DNA of 59,222 bases from Bradyrhizobium sp. STM 3809 (lineage in GTDB: Bacteria; Pseudomonadota; Alphaproteobacteria; Rhizobiales; Xanthobacteraceae), in assembly GCF_000239795.1 (NCBI RefSeq), contig NZ_CAFJ01000252.1:1-59222 (forward strand), in the 5' to 3' direction. The translations under genes were made by a program, and so were the position numbers. Of the stretch, positions 34,385 through 44,559 are shown piece after piece (position 1 is the first letter of the stretch; each line of letters opens with the position of its first letter). The notes below the pieces were generated by a model that did no database searches, was not told the DNA's origin, and saw nothing but the letters and a program-made list of their open reading frames with translations.

Positions 34385-34708
34385 TCAGCCGCCGGACTTG
34401 ACCGGCAGGCCGGCCGCCTTCCAGCCGAGCATCCCGCCTTGCAGATGCTTGTCATACGGCAAGCCCGCCGCCTGCGCGGCCATCGAGGCGGTGACCGAAC
34501 GCTTGCCGGAGCGGCAGGCGAACACGACGTCCTTGCCTTGCGGATCCGGAATCAGCTTCGGGTCGAAGGCCGACAGGGGAACAACGATACCGTCCGGATA
34601 GGCTTCGACGGCAACTTCGTTCGGCTCGCGCACGTCGACCAGAAGAATTTTCCCCTCGGCAATCCCCTTGGCCACGTCCTGCGGGGTCAAATCGTGCACA
34701 ACAGACAC
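34385..34708 (-). CDS. Single-domain rhodanese-like protein
   Basis: 107-aa rhodanese domain. The active-site loop CRSGKRS starts with Cys65 and would carry a persulfide. LVDVREPNEVAVEAYPDG is the standard CDC25/rhodanese strand. GGAGG (minus, 34719-34715) abuts the ATG at 34714 with no spacing but lies 6 bases before GTG 34708, so I prefer the GTG start; the ATG would add 2 residues. It leads the aminotransferase/potF operon. Confidence 0.85.
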   Translation of the reverse strand: MSVVHDLTPQDVAKGIAEGKILLVDVREPNEVAVEAYPDGIVVPLSAFDPKLIPDPQGKDVVFACRSGKRSVTASMAAQAAGLPYDKHLQGGMLGWKAAGLPVKSGG

Positions 34709-34822
34709 GCCCATCCTCCAAGCGTTCAGCGGAGCCGGCAAGGCCCCGAACCGGCGCCAAACTCGCCCCAGACGCGCGGAAAATCAAGCGCTTCGGCGAG
34801 CTCTCGACGGCTGTCGGCGCGC

Positions 34823-36745
34823 TCAGATCGTGACCTGCGTTCCAACCTCGACCACGCGCCCGCTCGGGATCTGGAAATAGTCGGTGGCGTCGTTGGCCGA
34901 GCGGCTCATGGTGATGAACAGGTGATCCTGCCAGCGCGGCATGCCGGAATGCGCCGCCGGCTTGAGCGCGCGGCGCGACAGGAAGAACGAGGTCGACATG
35001 ATATCGAACTGCCAGCCGAGCTTGCGCGCGATCGCCAGCGCCTTGGGCACGTTCGGCGACTCCATGAAGCCGAAGCGCAAGGTGACCTTGGAGAAGGTCG
35101 GGCTGATCTGCTCCAGGCGTACCCGCTCCGAAGGATCGATGCGCGGCGTCGGCGCGGTCTCGATCGTCAGGATCACATTCTTCTCGTGCAGCACCTTGTA
35201 GTGCTTGAGGCTGTGCATCAGCGCCGTCGGCGCGCTCAGGGGGTCCGAGGTCAGGAACACCGCCGTGCCCGCCACCCGCTGTGGCGGCCGCTTCTCCAGC
35301 ATCGTGACGAGATCGGCGAGCGGGAATTCGAGCTTGCGCGACTTGTCGAACAAGAGCCGGCTGCCGCGCCGCCACGTGTACATGAGCGTCATCACGAAGC
35401 CGCCGAGTGCCAGCGGCACCCAGCCGCCTTCCAGCACCTTCAGGAGGTTCGCCGACAGGAAGGTCAGGTCCAGGAAGAGGAACGGAGCGATCAGGGCGCC
35501 GGCCGCGATCGGCGACCACCGCCAGACCTTCCAGATCACGACGAAGCCCATCATCGCCGTCACCACCATCGTGCCGGTGACCGAGATGCCATAGGCGGAG
35601 GCCAGCGCGCTGGAGGATTTGAACAGCAGCACCAGCAGCACCACCGAGACCAGCAGCAGCTTGTTGATGCGCGGGATGTAGATCTGGCCGGAATGCGCCT
35701 CGGAGGTGTGGCGGATCTCGAAGCGCGGCAGGAGGCCGAGCTGGATCGCCTGCCGGGTCAGCGAATAGGCGCCGGTGATCACGGCCTGGCTGGCGATGAC
35801 GGTCGCGACCGTGGCCAGCGCCACCATCGGAATCAGCGCCCAATCCGGAAACATCAGGAAGAACGGGTTCTCGATCGCCTTGGCATCGGCGATGACCAGG
35901 GCGCCCTGCCCCAGATAGTTCAGCGCCAAGGACGGCAGCACGACGAACAGCCAGGCGGTCTGGATCGGCCGCTTGCCGAAATGGCCGAGGTCGGCATAGA
36001 GCGCCTCGGCGCCGGTCACCGCCAGGAACACGGCACCGAGCGTGACGAAGCCGATGATCCCGTGATGCAGCATGAACGAGACGGCATTGAGCGGGTTGAT
36101 CGCCCACAGCACCTCGGGGTGATGCAAAATGGGCGGGAACGCCGCGATGCCGATCACCAGGAACCAGATCAGCATGATGGGGCCGAAGAAGGCCGCGACC
36201 TTGGCCGTGCCGCGCACCTGCACCGCGAACAGCATGACCAGGATGACGATGGTCAGCGGCACGACGTAGGGATCGAACGCGGCCGTCACCAGCTTGATGC
36301 CCTCGATCGCGGACAGCACGGACAAGGCCGGCGTGATCACCGCATCTCCATAGAACAGCGCGCCCGAGATGATGCCGAGCAGGACGATGATGCTGGCGCC
36401 GCGCGCCACGCCGCGCTGGGCGAGCGCCATCAGTGCCAGCGTGCCGCCCTCGCCATGGTTGTCGGCCCGCAGCAGGATCACGACGTATTTCAGCGTGACG
36501 ACGACGATCAGGGCCCACAGGATCAGCGAGACCACGCCCATCACGGCATGCGGCGCGGCCTCTCCGCCACTGCTGGCGGCCATTACAGCCTCCCGGAGCG
36601 CGTAGAGCGGGCTGGTGCCGATGTCGCCGTAGACGACGCCGATGCTCCCCAATGTCAGCGCGGTGAAGCTGGCCGTTGAGTGGGCATCGCCATGCCCGTT
36701 GGTCGCCGGCGTTTCCGCGGGCGAGGCTGCGATGTCGGCTGTCAT
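34823..36745 (-). CDS. kup: Kup-family K+ uptake transporter (first copy)
   Basis: 640-aa KUP/HAK/KT potassium-proton symporter with about 12 membrane helices in the first 440 residues and a cytosolic C-terminal domain. The family entry motif [20 protein letters not shown] is at residues about 31-50; NGEGGTxALMAL-type [18 protein letters not shown] follows. It shows good in-frame similarity throughout to the neighbour at 36901-38799, the ends being nearly the same ([20 protein letters not shown] versus [10 protein letters not shown]). The tandem pair likely arose by duplication. Confidence 0.93.
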   Translation of the reverse strand: MTADIAASPAETPATNGHGDAHSTASFTALTLGSIGVVYGDIGTSPLYALREAVMAASSGGEAAPHAVMGVVSLILWALIVVVTLKYVVILLRADNHGEGGTLALMALAQRGVARGASIIVLLGIISGALFYGDAVITPALSVLSAIEGIKLVTAAFDPYVVPLTIVILVMLFAVQVRGTAKVAAFFGPIMLIWFLVIGIAAFPPILHHPEVLWAINPLNAVSFMLHHGIIGFVTLGAVFLAVTGAEALYADLGHFGKRPIQTAWLFVVLPSLALNYLGQGALVIADAKAIENPFFLMFPDWALIPMVALATVATVIASQAVITGAYSLTRQAIQLGLLPRFEIRHTSEAHSGQIYIPRINKLLLVSVVLLVLLFKSSSALASAYGISVTGTMVVTAMMGFVVIWKVWRWSPIAAGALIAPFLFLDLTFLSANLLKVLEGGWVPLALGGFVMTLMYTWRRGSRLLFDKSRKLEFPLADLVTMLEKRPPQRVAGTAVFLTSDPLSAPTALMHSLKHYKVLHEKNVILTIETAPTPRIDPSERVRLEQISPTFSKVTLRFGFMESPNVPKALAIARKLGWQFDIMSTSFFLSRRALKPAAHSGMPRWQDHLFITMSRSANDATDYFQIPSGRVVEVGTQVTI

Positions 36746-36831
36746 TTGGGGTAGCCCCCTCGAGGACTGGTTAATGCTTCACTGCACAAGATGGCAGAGC
36801 GCGCGGCTTATAGCTGCAGCCGTTCCGCCAC

Positions 36832-36852
36832 GACCTGCAGATATTGCAGGTC
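36832..36852. repeat. Inverted repeat between the kup genes
   Basis: GACCTGCA (36832-36839) and TGCAGGTC (36845-36852) form a perfect 8-bp palindrome with a 5-base centre, 87 bases ahead of the first kup start and 49 bases upstream of the second gene's stop region. No T-run is present; an operator or hairpin is possible. Confidence 0.5.
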
Positions 36853-36900
36853 TGCGAACCGAATTTAACATATCTCTCCGCATTCGAGGATCTCGCGACC

Positions 36901-38799
36901 TCAAATCGTTACCTGAGTACCAACTTCCACCACCCGTCCCGTCGGAATCTGGAAATAATCGGTCGCGTCATTGGCCGATCGGCTCAGCCCGATGAACAGA
37001 TGGTCCTGCCAGGTCGGCATGCCCGATTGCGACGATGGCTTCAGCGACCGGCGCGACACGAAGAAGGACGTCGACATGATGTCGAACTGCCAGCCGAGCT
37101 TGCGGGCCACCGCCAACGCCCGCGGCACGTTCGGCGATTCCATGAAGCCGAAGCGCAGCCGGACCTTGGAGAATTTTTCGCTGATCTTCTCCATGCGAAC
37201 GCGTTCGGACACGTCGACACGCGGCGTCTGCGCGGTCTCGATGGTCAGGATGACGTTGTGCTCGTGCAGCACCTTGTTGTGCTTGAGATTGTGCAGCAGC
37301 GCCGTCGGCACCGAGGTCGGGTCGCTGGTGAGGAACACCGCGGTGCCCTTGACGATATGGGGCGGCCGCTTCTCCAGGCTGGCGACGAGATCGTCGAGCG
37401 GCACCTCGATCTTCCGCGTCTTGAGCATCAGGATCGCCGAACCGCGCCGCCAGGTCCAGATCGTCACCACCATGGCGGCCCCGAACAGCAGCGGCACCCA
37501 GGCGCCTTCGAGGAGCTTGAGCAAATTGGCGCTGAAGAAGGTCAGGTCGACGATCACGAACGGGGCGATCACCGCCGCGGCCACCGCGACGCGCAGGTTC
37601 CACAGCTTCCAGATCACCACGAAGCCCATGATGCCGTCGGCGACCATGGTGGTGGACACCGCGATGCCGTAGGCGGAGGCCAGGTTGCTGGACGTGCGGA
37701 ACATCAGCACCAGCAGCATGACGCCGATCAGCAGCAGGCGGTTGACGCGCGGCAGATAGATCTGGCCGGCATGGCTCTCCGAGGTGTAGCGGACCTCGAA
37801 GCGCGGCAGCAGCCCGAGCTGCACCGCCTGGCTGACCAGCGAATAGGCCCCGGTGATCACGGCCTGGCTCGCGATCACGGTCGCGGCGGTGGCCAGCACG
37901 ACGAGCGGCAGCAGCAGCAGCTCGGGGACCATGCGATAGAACGAGTTCTCGATCGCAGCCGGGTCGGACAGCACCAGAGCGCCCTGCCCGAAATAATTGA
38001 TCAGTAGCGCAGGCAGCACGAAGAACAGCCACGCCGACTGGATCGGCTTGCGGCCGAAATGCCCGAGATCGGCATACAGCGCCTCGCCGCCGGTGACCGC
38101 GAGGAAGACCGCGCCGAGCGTGACCAGGCCGACCGTGCCGTGCGACAGCAGGAAGTGGACGGCATAATAGGGATTGATCGCCGCCAGCACCGACGGGTCG
38201 TCGCTGATATGCACGATTCCCATCACGGCGAGGCTCGCGAACCAGGTCACCATCACCGGACCGAACGCCGTCGCCACCCGCGCCGTGCCCTTGCTCTGCA
38301 CCGCGAACAGCACGACCAGGATGAACACCGTGAGCGGCACGACATAGTGCTCAAGCGCCGGCGCCGCGAGCTTCAGACCTTCGACCGCCGACAGCACCGA
38401 GATCGCCGGCGTGATCATGGAGTCGCCGATGAACATCGAGGCTCCGACCACGCCCAGCGCCATCAGGAACATGCTGCGGCGGCCGAGCGCGCGCTGACCG
38501 AGCGCCATCAGCGAAAGCGTTCCGCCCTCGCCGTTGTTATCGGCCCGCAGCAGCAGCAGGACATATTTGGCGGTCACCACGATGAAGAGCGACCACAGGA
38601 TCAGGGAGAGCACGCCGAGCACGATCACGCGCGACACCGGCTGGCCGTGAGCGGCGCCGATGGCGGCCTCGCGGAACGCATAGAGCGGCGACGTGCCGAT
38701 GTCGCCGAACACGACGCCGATGCTGCCCAGCGTCAGCCCCCAGAACCCCGACGTACTCGCGGTCTCCTGGCCTTCGGTCGATGTGGCGCTGGCCGTCAT
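36901..38799 (-). CDS. kup: Kup-family K+ uptake transporter (second copy)
   Basis: 632-aa Kup transporter, paralogue of the neighbour. It has [20 protein letters not shown] at about residues 28-47, [20 protein letters not shown] and the [15 protein letters not shown] loop. The C-terminal cytosolic domain ends [20 protein letters not shown]. Low-affinity K+ import is the expected role. It lies upstream of the other copy on the same strand with 155 bases between them. Confidence 0.93.
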   Translation of the reverse strand: MTASATSTEGQETASTSGFWGLTLGSIGVVFGDIGTSPLYAFREAAIGAAHGQPVSRVIVLGVLSLILWSLFIVVTAKYVLLLLRADNNGEGGTLSLMALGQRALGRRSMFLMALGVVGASMFIGDSMITPAISVLSAVEGLKLAAPALEHYVVPLTVFILVVLFAVQSKGTARVATAFGPVMVTWFASLAVMGIVHISDDPSVLAAINPYYAVHFLLSHGTVGLVTLGAVFLAVTGGEALYADLGHFGRKPIQSAWLFFVLPALLINYFGQGALVLSDPAAIENSFYRMVPELLLLPLVVLATAATVIASQAVITGAYSLVSQAVQLGLLPRFEVRYTSESHAGQIYLPRVNRLLLIGVMLLVLMFRTSSNLASAYGIAVSTTMVADGIMGFVVIWKLWNLRVAVAAAVIAPFVIVDLTFFSANLLKLLEGAWVPLLFGAAMVVTIWTWRRGSAILMLKTRKIEVPLDDLVASLEKRPPHIVKGTAVFLTSDPTSVPTALLHNLKHNKVLHEHNVILTIETAQTPRVDVSERVRMEKISEKFSKVRLRFGFMESPNVPRALAVARKLGWQFDIMSTSFFVSRRSLKPSSQSGMPTWQDHLFIGLSRSANDATDYFQIPTGRVVEVGTQVTI

Positions 38800-39051
38800 G
38801 TCGCTCGAAACGCATCTTCCCTGATTGGCCCGCCACGCGTGGGCGCGGCCCGGCCGCGGGTCAAGTCTCTACCGTAACAGAGCCGGGCCTGTCGCCTGCA
38901 ACGAAAGACGCAGAGCCGTGCGTTGCACAGCTCTCTCATTCCGCCCGACGGCATGAGCCGTTCTCGCACCATCCGGCGCGAGAGGTCGATAGACGAGAGT
39001 CGGAGGCGGCACCCTGCCTGGCGGCAATATGGTGTGGTGAAGCGACGAAGA

Positions 39052-39882
39052 CTAGGGCTTGAGGTCCGGCGGCAACGGCGGATCCTCACGCATCAGGGTG
39101 ATCGTGACGCGGCGATTGGCCGCCAGCGAGGGATCATCCGGGAACAGCGGCTGGGTGTCGGCCTTGCCCGAGACGGCGAAGATGTGGCTCGGCGGCAGCC
39201 CTTCCCGCTCGAGGATCTGGCGCACGGCATTGGCGCGGTCCGCCGACAGGTCGAAGGCGCCATAGTCGCTGCGGGCTGGAACGAAGCCGGCCGCGGTGTG
39301 GCCGGTGATCTGCACGCGCAGCGGGGTCGCCTTGAGCGGCGCAGCGAGCTTTTCGATCAGGCGCCGGGTCCGGTCATAGGGAGTCTTCGAGCCGTCGGCG
39401 AACATCGAGCGCCCGTCCTGGTCGACGATCTCCAGGTTCAGGCCCTGCTTGGTCTCCTCGAACATGATGTGCTTGGAGATCTCGGTCATCTCCGGCATGT
39501 CCTGCAGCGCTTGGCGCAGCGACGCCGAGGCCAGCGCGAACTGCCGGTCGATCTTCAGCTTGGCGCCGTTGGTGTGCTGGCGCTCCTCCTGCTCCGGGCT
39601 CGGATCGCGCGCAGTCTCCTCGGGGGAAACATGGGCGGCGTTCTTGAGCTTCGGCCGGGTCGGCAGGCCATCGGATTCGACAATGCCCGAATAGCGCGAC
39701 TCCGACTGCACGCCGAAGGCCTCGCGCATCGAGCCGGCGACGACCTTCAGCTTGTTGTTGTCCATGGTGGAGAACGCGACGAGCATGACGAAGAAGCTCA
39801 TCATGAGACCCATCAGGTCGGCGAAGGTCACGAACCAGCCGTGCCCGCCGCCATGCGCGTCGCCCCGTTTCTTCTTGGCCAT
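39052..39882 (-). CDS. motB: Flagellar motor protein MotB
   Basis: 276-aa stator subunit. A single membrane helix (about 18-40, WFVTFADLMGLMMSFFVMLV) contains Asp22, the proton-carrying residue. A linker and a C-terminal OmpA/MotB peptidoglycan-binding domain follow (VQITGHTAAGFVPARS, LSADRANAVRQILEREGLPP, ANRRVTITLM). It is downstream of motA by 34 bases on the same strand. Confidence 0.92.
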   Translation of the reverse strand: MAKKKRGDAHGGGHGWFVTFADLMGLMMSFFVMLVAFSTMDNNKLKVVAGSMREAFGVQSESRYSGIVESDGLPTRPKLKNAAHVSPEETARDPSPEQEERQHTNGAKLKIDRQFALASASLRQALQDMPEMTEISKHIMFEETKQGLNLEIVDQDGRSMFADGSKTPYDRTRRLIEKLAAPLKATPLRVQITGHTAAGFVPARSDYGAFDLSADRANAVRQILEREGLPPSHIFAVSGKADTQPLFPDDPSLAANRRVTITLMREDPPLPPDLKP

Positions 39883-39916
39883 CCCCTAGCTCCGGTGCAC
39901 GCCCCCCGACGACGGC

Positions 39917-40690
39917 CTAGGCCGGCACCGGCTCCCCTTCGGCATGGCGATGTTTCTCCGGCAGGTAGGCCAGCAGCATCTCCCGGACCAGCGCCGGGCT
40001 CTTGGAGTCGCGGATCATCAGGATGCCGTCGATGATCAGCGTGCGATTGGTCTCCTCGTCGAGCAGCTTGCCGTGCAGCTTGTCGGCGATCGGGAGGCAG
40101 AACAGGTTCGCGACCAGCGCGCCGTACAGCGTTGCGAGCAGCGCGGTCGCCATGAACGGGCCGAGCTTGGACGGGTCGGTCATGTTGGCGAACATCTGCA
40201 CCATGCCGATCAGGGTGCCGATCATGCCGAACGCCGGCGCGCAATCGCCGATCGCGCGATAGATCTTGCTGCCCTCGTCGAGATGCATCAGGAAATTGTC
40301 GCGGTCGCGCTCGAGATTGTCGCGAATGAATTCGAGGTCGTAGCCGTCGGCCACGTAACGGATCCCCTTGGCCAGGAACGGCTCGTCCGTCTCGACCTTC
40401 TCGAGGCCGACCGGCCCCTGCTTGCGGGCGATCTCGGCGATGCGGGCGAGCTCGTCGACCAGGTCGCGCGCCGACAGCCGGCTCATCGTGAACGCGAATT
40501 TGGCACCGAGCGGCAGGCCGTGCAGCATCGCACCGAGCGGAAAGCGGATCATGGTGGCCGCGATGGAGCCGCCGAAGATGATGATCACGGCGTGCTCGCT
40601 GATGAACATCTCGACGTCGCCGCCCAGCAGCATCATCGTCGCGATCACGATGCCACCGGCGACCAGCCCCACACTCGTCATGATATCCAT
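39917..40690 (-). CDS. motA: Flagellar motor protein MotA
   Basis: 257-aa stator subunit with four membrane helices: two near the N-terminus (SVGLVAGGIVIATMMLLGG and AVIIIFGGSIAATMIRFPL) and two at about 160-205 (APAFGMIGTLIGMVQMFANM and MATALLATLYGALVANLF), the normal MotA/PomA layout. The cytoplasmic loop holds charged residues that contact FliG. Start ATG 40690 is preceded by GGAG. Upstream on the same strand, after 179 bases, are Hpt and histidine-kinase genes. Confidence 0.93.
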   Translation of the reverse strand: MDIMTSVGLVAGGIVIATMMLLGGDVEMFISEHAVIIIFGGSIAATMIRFPLGAMLHGLPLGAKFAFTMSRLSARDLVDELARIAEIARKQGPVGLEKVETDEPFLAKGIRYVADGYDLEFIRDNLERDRDNFLMHLDEGSKIYRAIGDCAPAFGMIGTLIGMVQMFANMTDPSKLGPFMATALLATLYGALVANLFCLPIADKLHGKLLDEETNRTLIIDGILMIRDSKSPALVREMLLAYLPEKHRHAEGEPVPA

Positions 40691-40869
40691 GAGCTTACTC
40701 CACCCGCATACGCGAACTACCGGCCATCCTGGACGGGCGCGACGGCCCTGCCCCACGCGCGGTCGAGATTAGATGCGCGCCATTAAGGACGAGTTACCGA
40801 ATTTGGTAGGCATAATGAGAGGTAAACGAGACGCGGCGAGCCGATGCACGCCGGCCCCGGCAGACGGGT

Positions 40870-41229
40870 TCAGGCCGCCATGCCGCGCTTGAGCAGGTTC
40901 GTCTCGGCGAAGATCACCGCCTGCTCGAACGACTGCTGCATCTTGTGGACCATCTCCAGCATCTGGGCCGGCTCCATCGTCGCCGAACCGAGCTCGAGCT
41001 CGCGTGACAGCCGGGACAGCGCCGCGAAGCCGAAGGTCGCCGACGAGCTCTTGATCGAATGCGCCTCGCGCTTCAGTTCGAGACGGTCCTCGAATTTGGA
41101 GGCGAGCTTCCCGAACTTGCCGGACGTGTCGTCCAGGAACGTCCTGAGCACCTCCAGCGCATCCTCCTCGCCGAGCTCCGATATCAGGATCTGGTAGACG
41201 GATTCATCGAATTGCACCAGGTCGGTCAT
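40870..41229 (-). CDS. Hpt-domain phosphotransfer protein
   Basis: 119-aa four-helix Hpt protein; phospho-acceptor His57 is in [15 protein letters not shown], the usual HxxK(x)SS form. The start overlaps the stop of the hybrid kinase gene (ATGA, 41226-41229), so it is almost surely the partner that takes phosphate from the kinase's receiver domain. The response regulator it feeds is not in the window. Confidence 0.92.
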   Translation of the reverse strand: MTDLVQFDESVYQILISELGEEDALEVLRTFLDDTSGKFGKLASKFEDRLELKREAHSIKSSSATFGFAALSRLSRELELGSATMEPAQMLEMVHKMQQSFEQAVIFAETNLLKRGMAA

Positions 41230-43421
41230 GCGACAAGCCTTTCCTTGTTCGTGGCAGCGGCCGCGCGAAGCAGAGCGGCGTTCAGTCGATCGCGCGTGAC
41301 CGGCTTGGTCACGAAATCGTTCATGCCGGCATCCGTGCACGCCAGATGGTCCTGGCTGGTCGCGTTGGCCGTCAGCGCGATGATGTAGATGTCCTGCGCG
41401 GGAGGCGGCAGCGAGCGAATCATGCGCGTGGCAGTGAGCCCGTCCATCTCCGGCATCATCATGTCCATGAGGATGAGATCGTAGGTCTGTTTCTGCACGG
41501 CCGCCACCGCCTGGGTGCCGTTCTCGACGAGCTCGTAGTTGTGGCCGAGCTTGTCCAGGAGCTTCTTGATCACGAACTGATTGGTGAGATTGTCCTCGGC
41601 GACGAGGATCTTGAGCGGCTCGACGCTGGCGGGGCGCTCCTCGGCGGCGGTCTCGCCGACCGGGACGATGGTGGCCTCGGGTGCGCTCACCTGCTCCAGG
41701 TCGGGCTGCGGCTGCGGCTGAACCTGGATCGAGAAGGTGAAGGTGCTGCCCTCGCCGACCTTGCTCTGCACCTTGATGTCACCGCCCATGCAGGTGACGA
41801 GACGCTTGCAGATCGCAAGACCGAGCCCCGTGCCGCCGAAGCGGCGCGAGATCGAGTTGTCGACCTGCGAGAACTGCTTGAACAGGCGTCCGACCGCTTC
41901 CGCCGGAATGCCGACACCGGTATCGGCCACCGAGAAGACGAGCGTCAGGTTCGGCCCCGGCAGGTCCTCGGTCCGGACGTCGATGCGGACGCTACCGGCC
42001 TCGGTGAATTTCAGCGCGTTGCCGACCAGGTTGAACAGAACCTGTCGCAGCCGCGCGGGATCGCCGACCACGTAGTTCGGCACATCCGGCGCGATCGAGG
42101 TCGTCAATTGCAGGCCCTTCTCCTTGGCCCGGGAGACCAGGAGTTCGGCGGTTGCCGTCACCGACCGGTGCAGGTCGAACTCGATGTGCTCGATCTCGAG
42201 CCGGTCGGCATCGAGCTTCGAGAAATCCAGAACGTCGTTGAGAAGCTGCAGCAGATAATCGGCCGATTCGCGCAGCGTGGTCGCGATCTTGCGCTGCTCC
42301 GGCGCGAGATCGGCCGACAGCAGCAGGTCGGCGAGCCCGATGACGCCGTTCATCGGCGTGCGGATCTCGTGGCTCATCATCGCCAGGAATTCCGAGCGCG
42401 CCCGCGTGCCCGCCTCGGCGGCATCGCGCGACGCGGCGAGGCCGGCCTGATAGCGCGCGATGAGGATCGTGATGATTCCGATGACAACCGTCAGCAGTGC
42501 GCCGACCAGCAGATCGCGATCGCGGTTGCTCTTGAAGGCAGCGAAGACCTCGTCGGAGGCCTGGCCCACGATGACCACCAGCGGCTGCTCCTTGATGCGC
42601 TGGAACGAATAGATGCGCGGAATGCCGTCGATCAGGCTCTTGGCCGTATAGGAGCCGCTGCTCCTCTGCTGAATAGCCGTCATCACCGGGCTGCCGGAAA
42701 GCGACGTGCCGACGCCTGCGGGACCTGCCGAGGCCCGCGCGCGAACGATCCCGTCGAGGCCCACGAGCGTGACGTTTCCGTTCTTGCCGAGATCGACCGA
42801 ATTGTAGAAGCTCGAGAGATACTCAGGATCGAGCGAGACCACCACGACACCGCCGAACGAGCCGTCCGGCATGATGATCCGCCGCGTCAGCTGGATCGAC
42901 CATTTGTTGGAGACTCGGCCGAAGATCGGCTTGCTGATGAAGAGAAAGTCGTCCTTGCCGTCGGCATGGACCCGGAAGTGCTCGCGATCGCGCAGATCCA
43001 GACCACGCATCTTGGGGTCGATGTTGCTGGACAGCATGATGCCGTCCTTGCCGATCACCACCACCTGGAACGAGAAGTCGGACAGGAACTGGCTGTTCTT
43101 CGACCACAACGACATGTCGAAGTTCTGCGGGTCCTTGGCGTAGGAGTCGCGAACATAAAGCAGCGTCTGGTCCGCAGCGCGGATCGAGCGGATGATCTGC
43201 TCCTCGAAGGCGCGCGCGAGATTGGCGCCGTTCTTGAGCGCCGACTGCTCGGTGCGGGAGTGCTCTTCGGTAATCGTGTAGAAGATGCCGGCCCACACCA
43301 GCGCGATCGCCGACAGGCCGATCACGGCGCTGCCGAAATGCCCGATCATCCGCACCATCGTGTCGACGGCCCGGTCGAGCCGGCCGAAGAACGGCATCGA
43401 TTTCGATATCAGCCTGCGCAT
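41226..43421 (-). CDS. Hybrid sensor histidine kinase with periplasmic sensor domain
   Basis: 731-aa kinase. A membrane helix at about 29-50 and another at about 303-325 flank a periplasmic domain of dCache type ([50 protein letters not shown]). His351 lies in the H-box [13 protein letters not shown]. The ATPase part has N-box [15 protein letters not shown] and [12 protein letters not shown]. The C-terminal receiver has acidic D610, phospho-acceptor D653 ([11 protein letters not shown]) and K707. It phosphorelays to the overlapped Hpt protein. The input signal is unknown. Confidence 0.93.
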   Translation of the reverse strand: MRRLISKSMPFFGRLDRAVDTMVRMIGHFGSAVIGLSAIALVWAGIFYTITEEHSRTEQSALKNGANLARAFEEQIIRSIRAADQTLLYVRDSYAKDPQNFDMSLWSKNSQFLSDFSFQVVVIGKDGIMLSSNIDPKMRGLDLRDREHFRVHADGKDDFLFISKPIFGRVSNKWSIQLTRRIIMPDGSFGGVVVVSLDPEYLSSFYNSVDLGKNGNVTLVGLDGIVRARASAGPAGVGTSLSGSPVMTAIQQRSSGSYTAKSLIDGIPRIYSFQRIKEQPLVVIVGQASDEVFAAFKSNRDRDLLVGALLTVVIGIITILIARYQAGLAASRDAAEAGTRARSEFLAMMSHEIRTPMNGVIGLADLLLSADLAPEQRKIATTLRESADYLLQLLNDVLDFSKLDADRLEIEHIEFDLHRSVTATAELLVSRAKEKGLQLTTSIAPDVPNYVVGDPARLRQVLFNLVGNALKFTEAGSVRIDVRTEDLPGPNLTLVFSVADTGVGIPAEAVGRLFKQFSQVDNSISRRFGGTGLGLAICKRLVTCMGGDIKVQSKVGEGSTFTFSIQVQPQPQPDLEQVSAPEATIVPVGETAAEERPASVEPLKILVAEDNLTNQFVIKKLLDKLGHNYELVENGTQAVAAVQKQTYDLILMDMMMPEMDGLTATRMIRSLPPPAQDIYIIALTANATSQDHLACTDAGMNDFVTKPVTRDRLNAALLRAAAATNKERLVA

Positions 43422-43731
43422 GTCACTCGTCCTCGGAGGACATGCCTAGCGACGCAGGCTCGCCATCAGGTAAAGCTTGATGGATAAAATCTTCTCAACG
43501 AGCGAGAGTCGTTTAACCTTCGGCCCTCGGGCCGCCCGATACGGGTAATTAGTCACCGCGCCGGCCGCGCCCCCGTATTGATCCGGATACGATCTGCAAC
43601 GGACACTCGCTGCATTCGGCCGGCAACCGGCCTTGGCGGAAGAGCCACGCCGCGGTCGCGGCGCGACTTCGTGGCGGCCGGGAGCGCCTCTCTCGACGAC
43701 CCGGCTTGAAGACCCGGCCTGAAAACTGCGC
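43422..43731. other. Intergenic region upstream of the hybrid kinase gene
   Basis: 310 bases without a supported gene. It contains the kinase's ribosome site and two GC hairpins without T-runs (GGCCGG-CAA-CCGGCC near 43616-43630 and CGCCGCG/CGCGGCG near 43647-43664). Confidence 0.4.
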
Positions 43732-44451
43732 TCAATGGATCTCGGCGGAGCGCTTCAGCGCGGCCTTGAGCTTCTCGAGCGAGAAATCCGCCGAACGCGC
43801 GATCTCCAGGATCGGCGTCTCGCGGCGGCCGCAGAGTTCGGCGGCTTCCGGCAATTGGGCAGCGATATCGTGCGGGATCACGATGGCACCGTGCCTATCG
43901 GCGTGAATGAGATCGTCCGAGCGCACGGTCATGCCGGCGACGCGAACCTCGCCGCCGAAGCTCTCCGCATGAACCCAGGCATGCGACGGCCCGATTGAGC
44001 CGGCCAGCGCCTGGAAGCCATCGGCCCATTGCGGGATGTCGCGGATCGAACCGTCGGTGATCACGCCGCGGCAGCCGAGCGCCTTGTGCACGGCGCTCTG
44101 CACCTCGCCCCAGAACGCGCCATAGCCGATATCGGGCCCGTCGATGTCCTGGATGACGACGATCCGCGGCCCATGACCGGTGCCGACATATTCATAATAG
44201 TCGGTGCGCCGCTTCGCCTGCTCCTCGACCGGAAGGCCGGATTTGACGACCGAACGGATGATCGCGGTCCGCGCGTAGCCCACCATCGGTGGCAGATCGG
44301 GAAACGGGCAGACCAGCGGCTTGGTCGTGTAGCCGATCAGGCGGCGCTCGGGCGCCACGAGCTCCATGGCGTTGCAGATGGTCGGCGTATCATAGCGCGC
44401 GAGCGCCTCGAGAACGGCGGGAGCGAGGGGCGCGGCGGCGGACGTTGTCAC
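43732..44451 (-). CDS. RraA-like protein (possible HMG/oxaloacetate aldolase or regulator)
   Basis: 239-aa RraA-fold protein. The signature CRGVITDGSIRDIP holds Asp133, Arg137 and Asp138, the metal-binding and oxaloacetate-site residues shared by 4-hydroxy-4-methyl-2-oxoglutarate aldolases. GPxAG-type GDS near the substrate loop are partly seen. It starts at GTG 44451. It is longer than E. coli RraA (about 160 aa) and more likely a metabolic aldolase than an RNase E inhibitor, but no pathway genes are next to it. Confidence 0.8.
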   Translation of the reverse strand: MTTSAAAPLAPAVLEALARYDTPTICNAMELVAPERRLIGYTTKPLVCPFPDLPPMVGYARTAIIRSVVKSGLPVEEQAKRRTDYYEYVGTGHGPRIVVIQDIDGPDIGYGAFWGEVQSAVHKALGCRGVITDGSIRDIPQWADGFQALAGSIGPSHAWVHAESFGGEVRVAGMTVRSDDLIHADRHGAIVIPHDIAAQLPEAAELCGRRETPILEIARSADFSLEKLKAALKRSAEIH

Positions 44452-44559
44452 GGGCGTTTCTCCGGATGGCTTGGACGGACGTCATCGCCGCCCTTGCATC
44501 CCGGTATAGCCGACGCTCTCAACGCGGCAAAGCTTCAGACCAGACTGCCCGCCTTGCGT

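Noticed and set aside
33221..36679. A 3.4-kb plus-strand open frame encoding over 1100 aa
   Set aside because: It lies antisense to the aminotransferase, rhodanese and kup genes; composition is His/Arg/Asp-rich with no domain, an artefact of high GC.
41346..43487. 713-aa plus-strand open frame
   Set aside because: Antisense to the hybrid histidine kinase, low-complexity composition.
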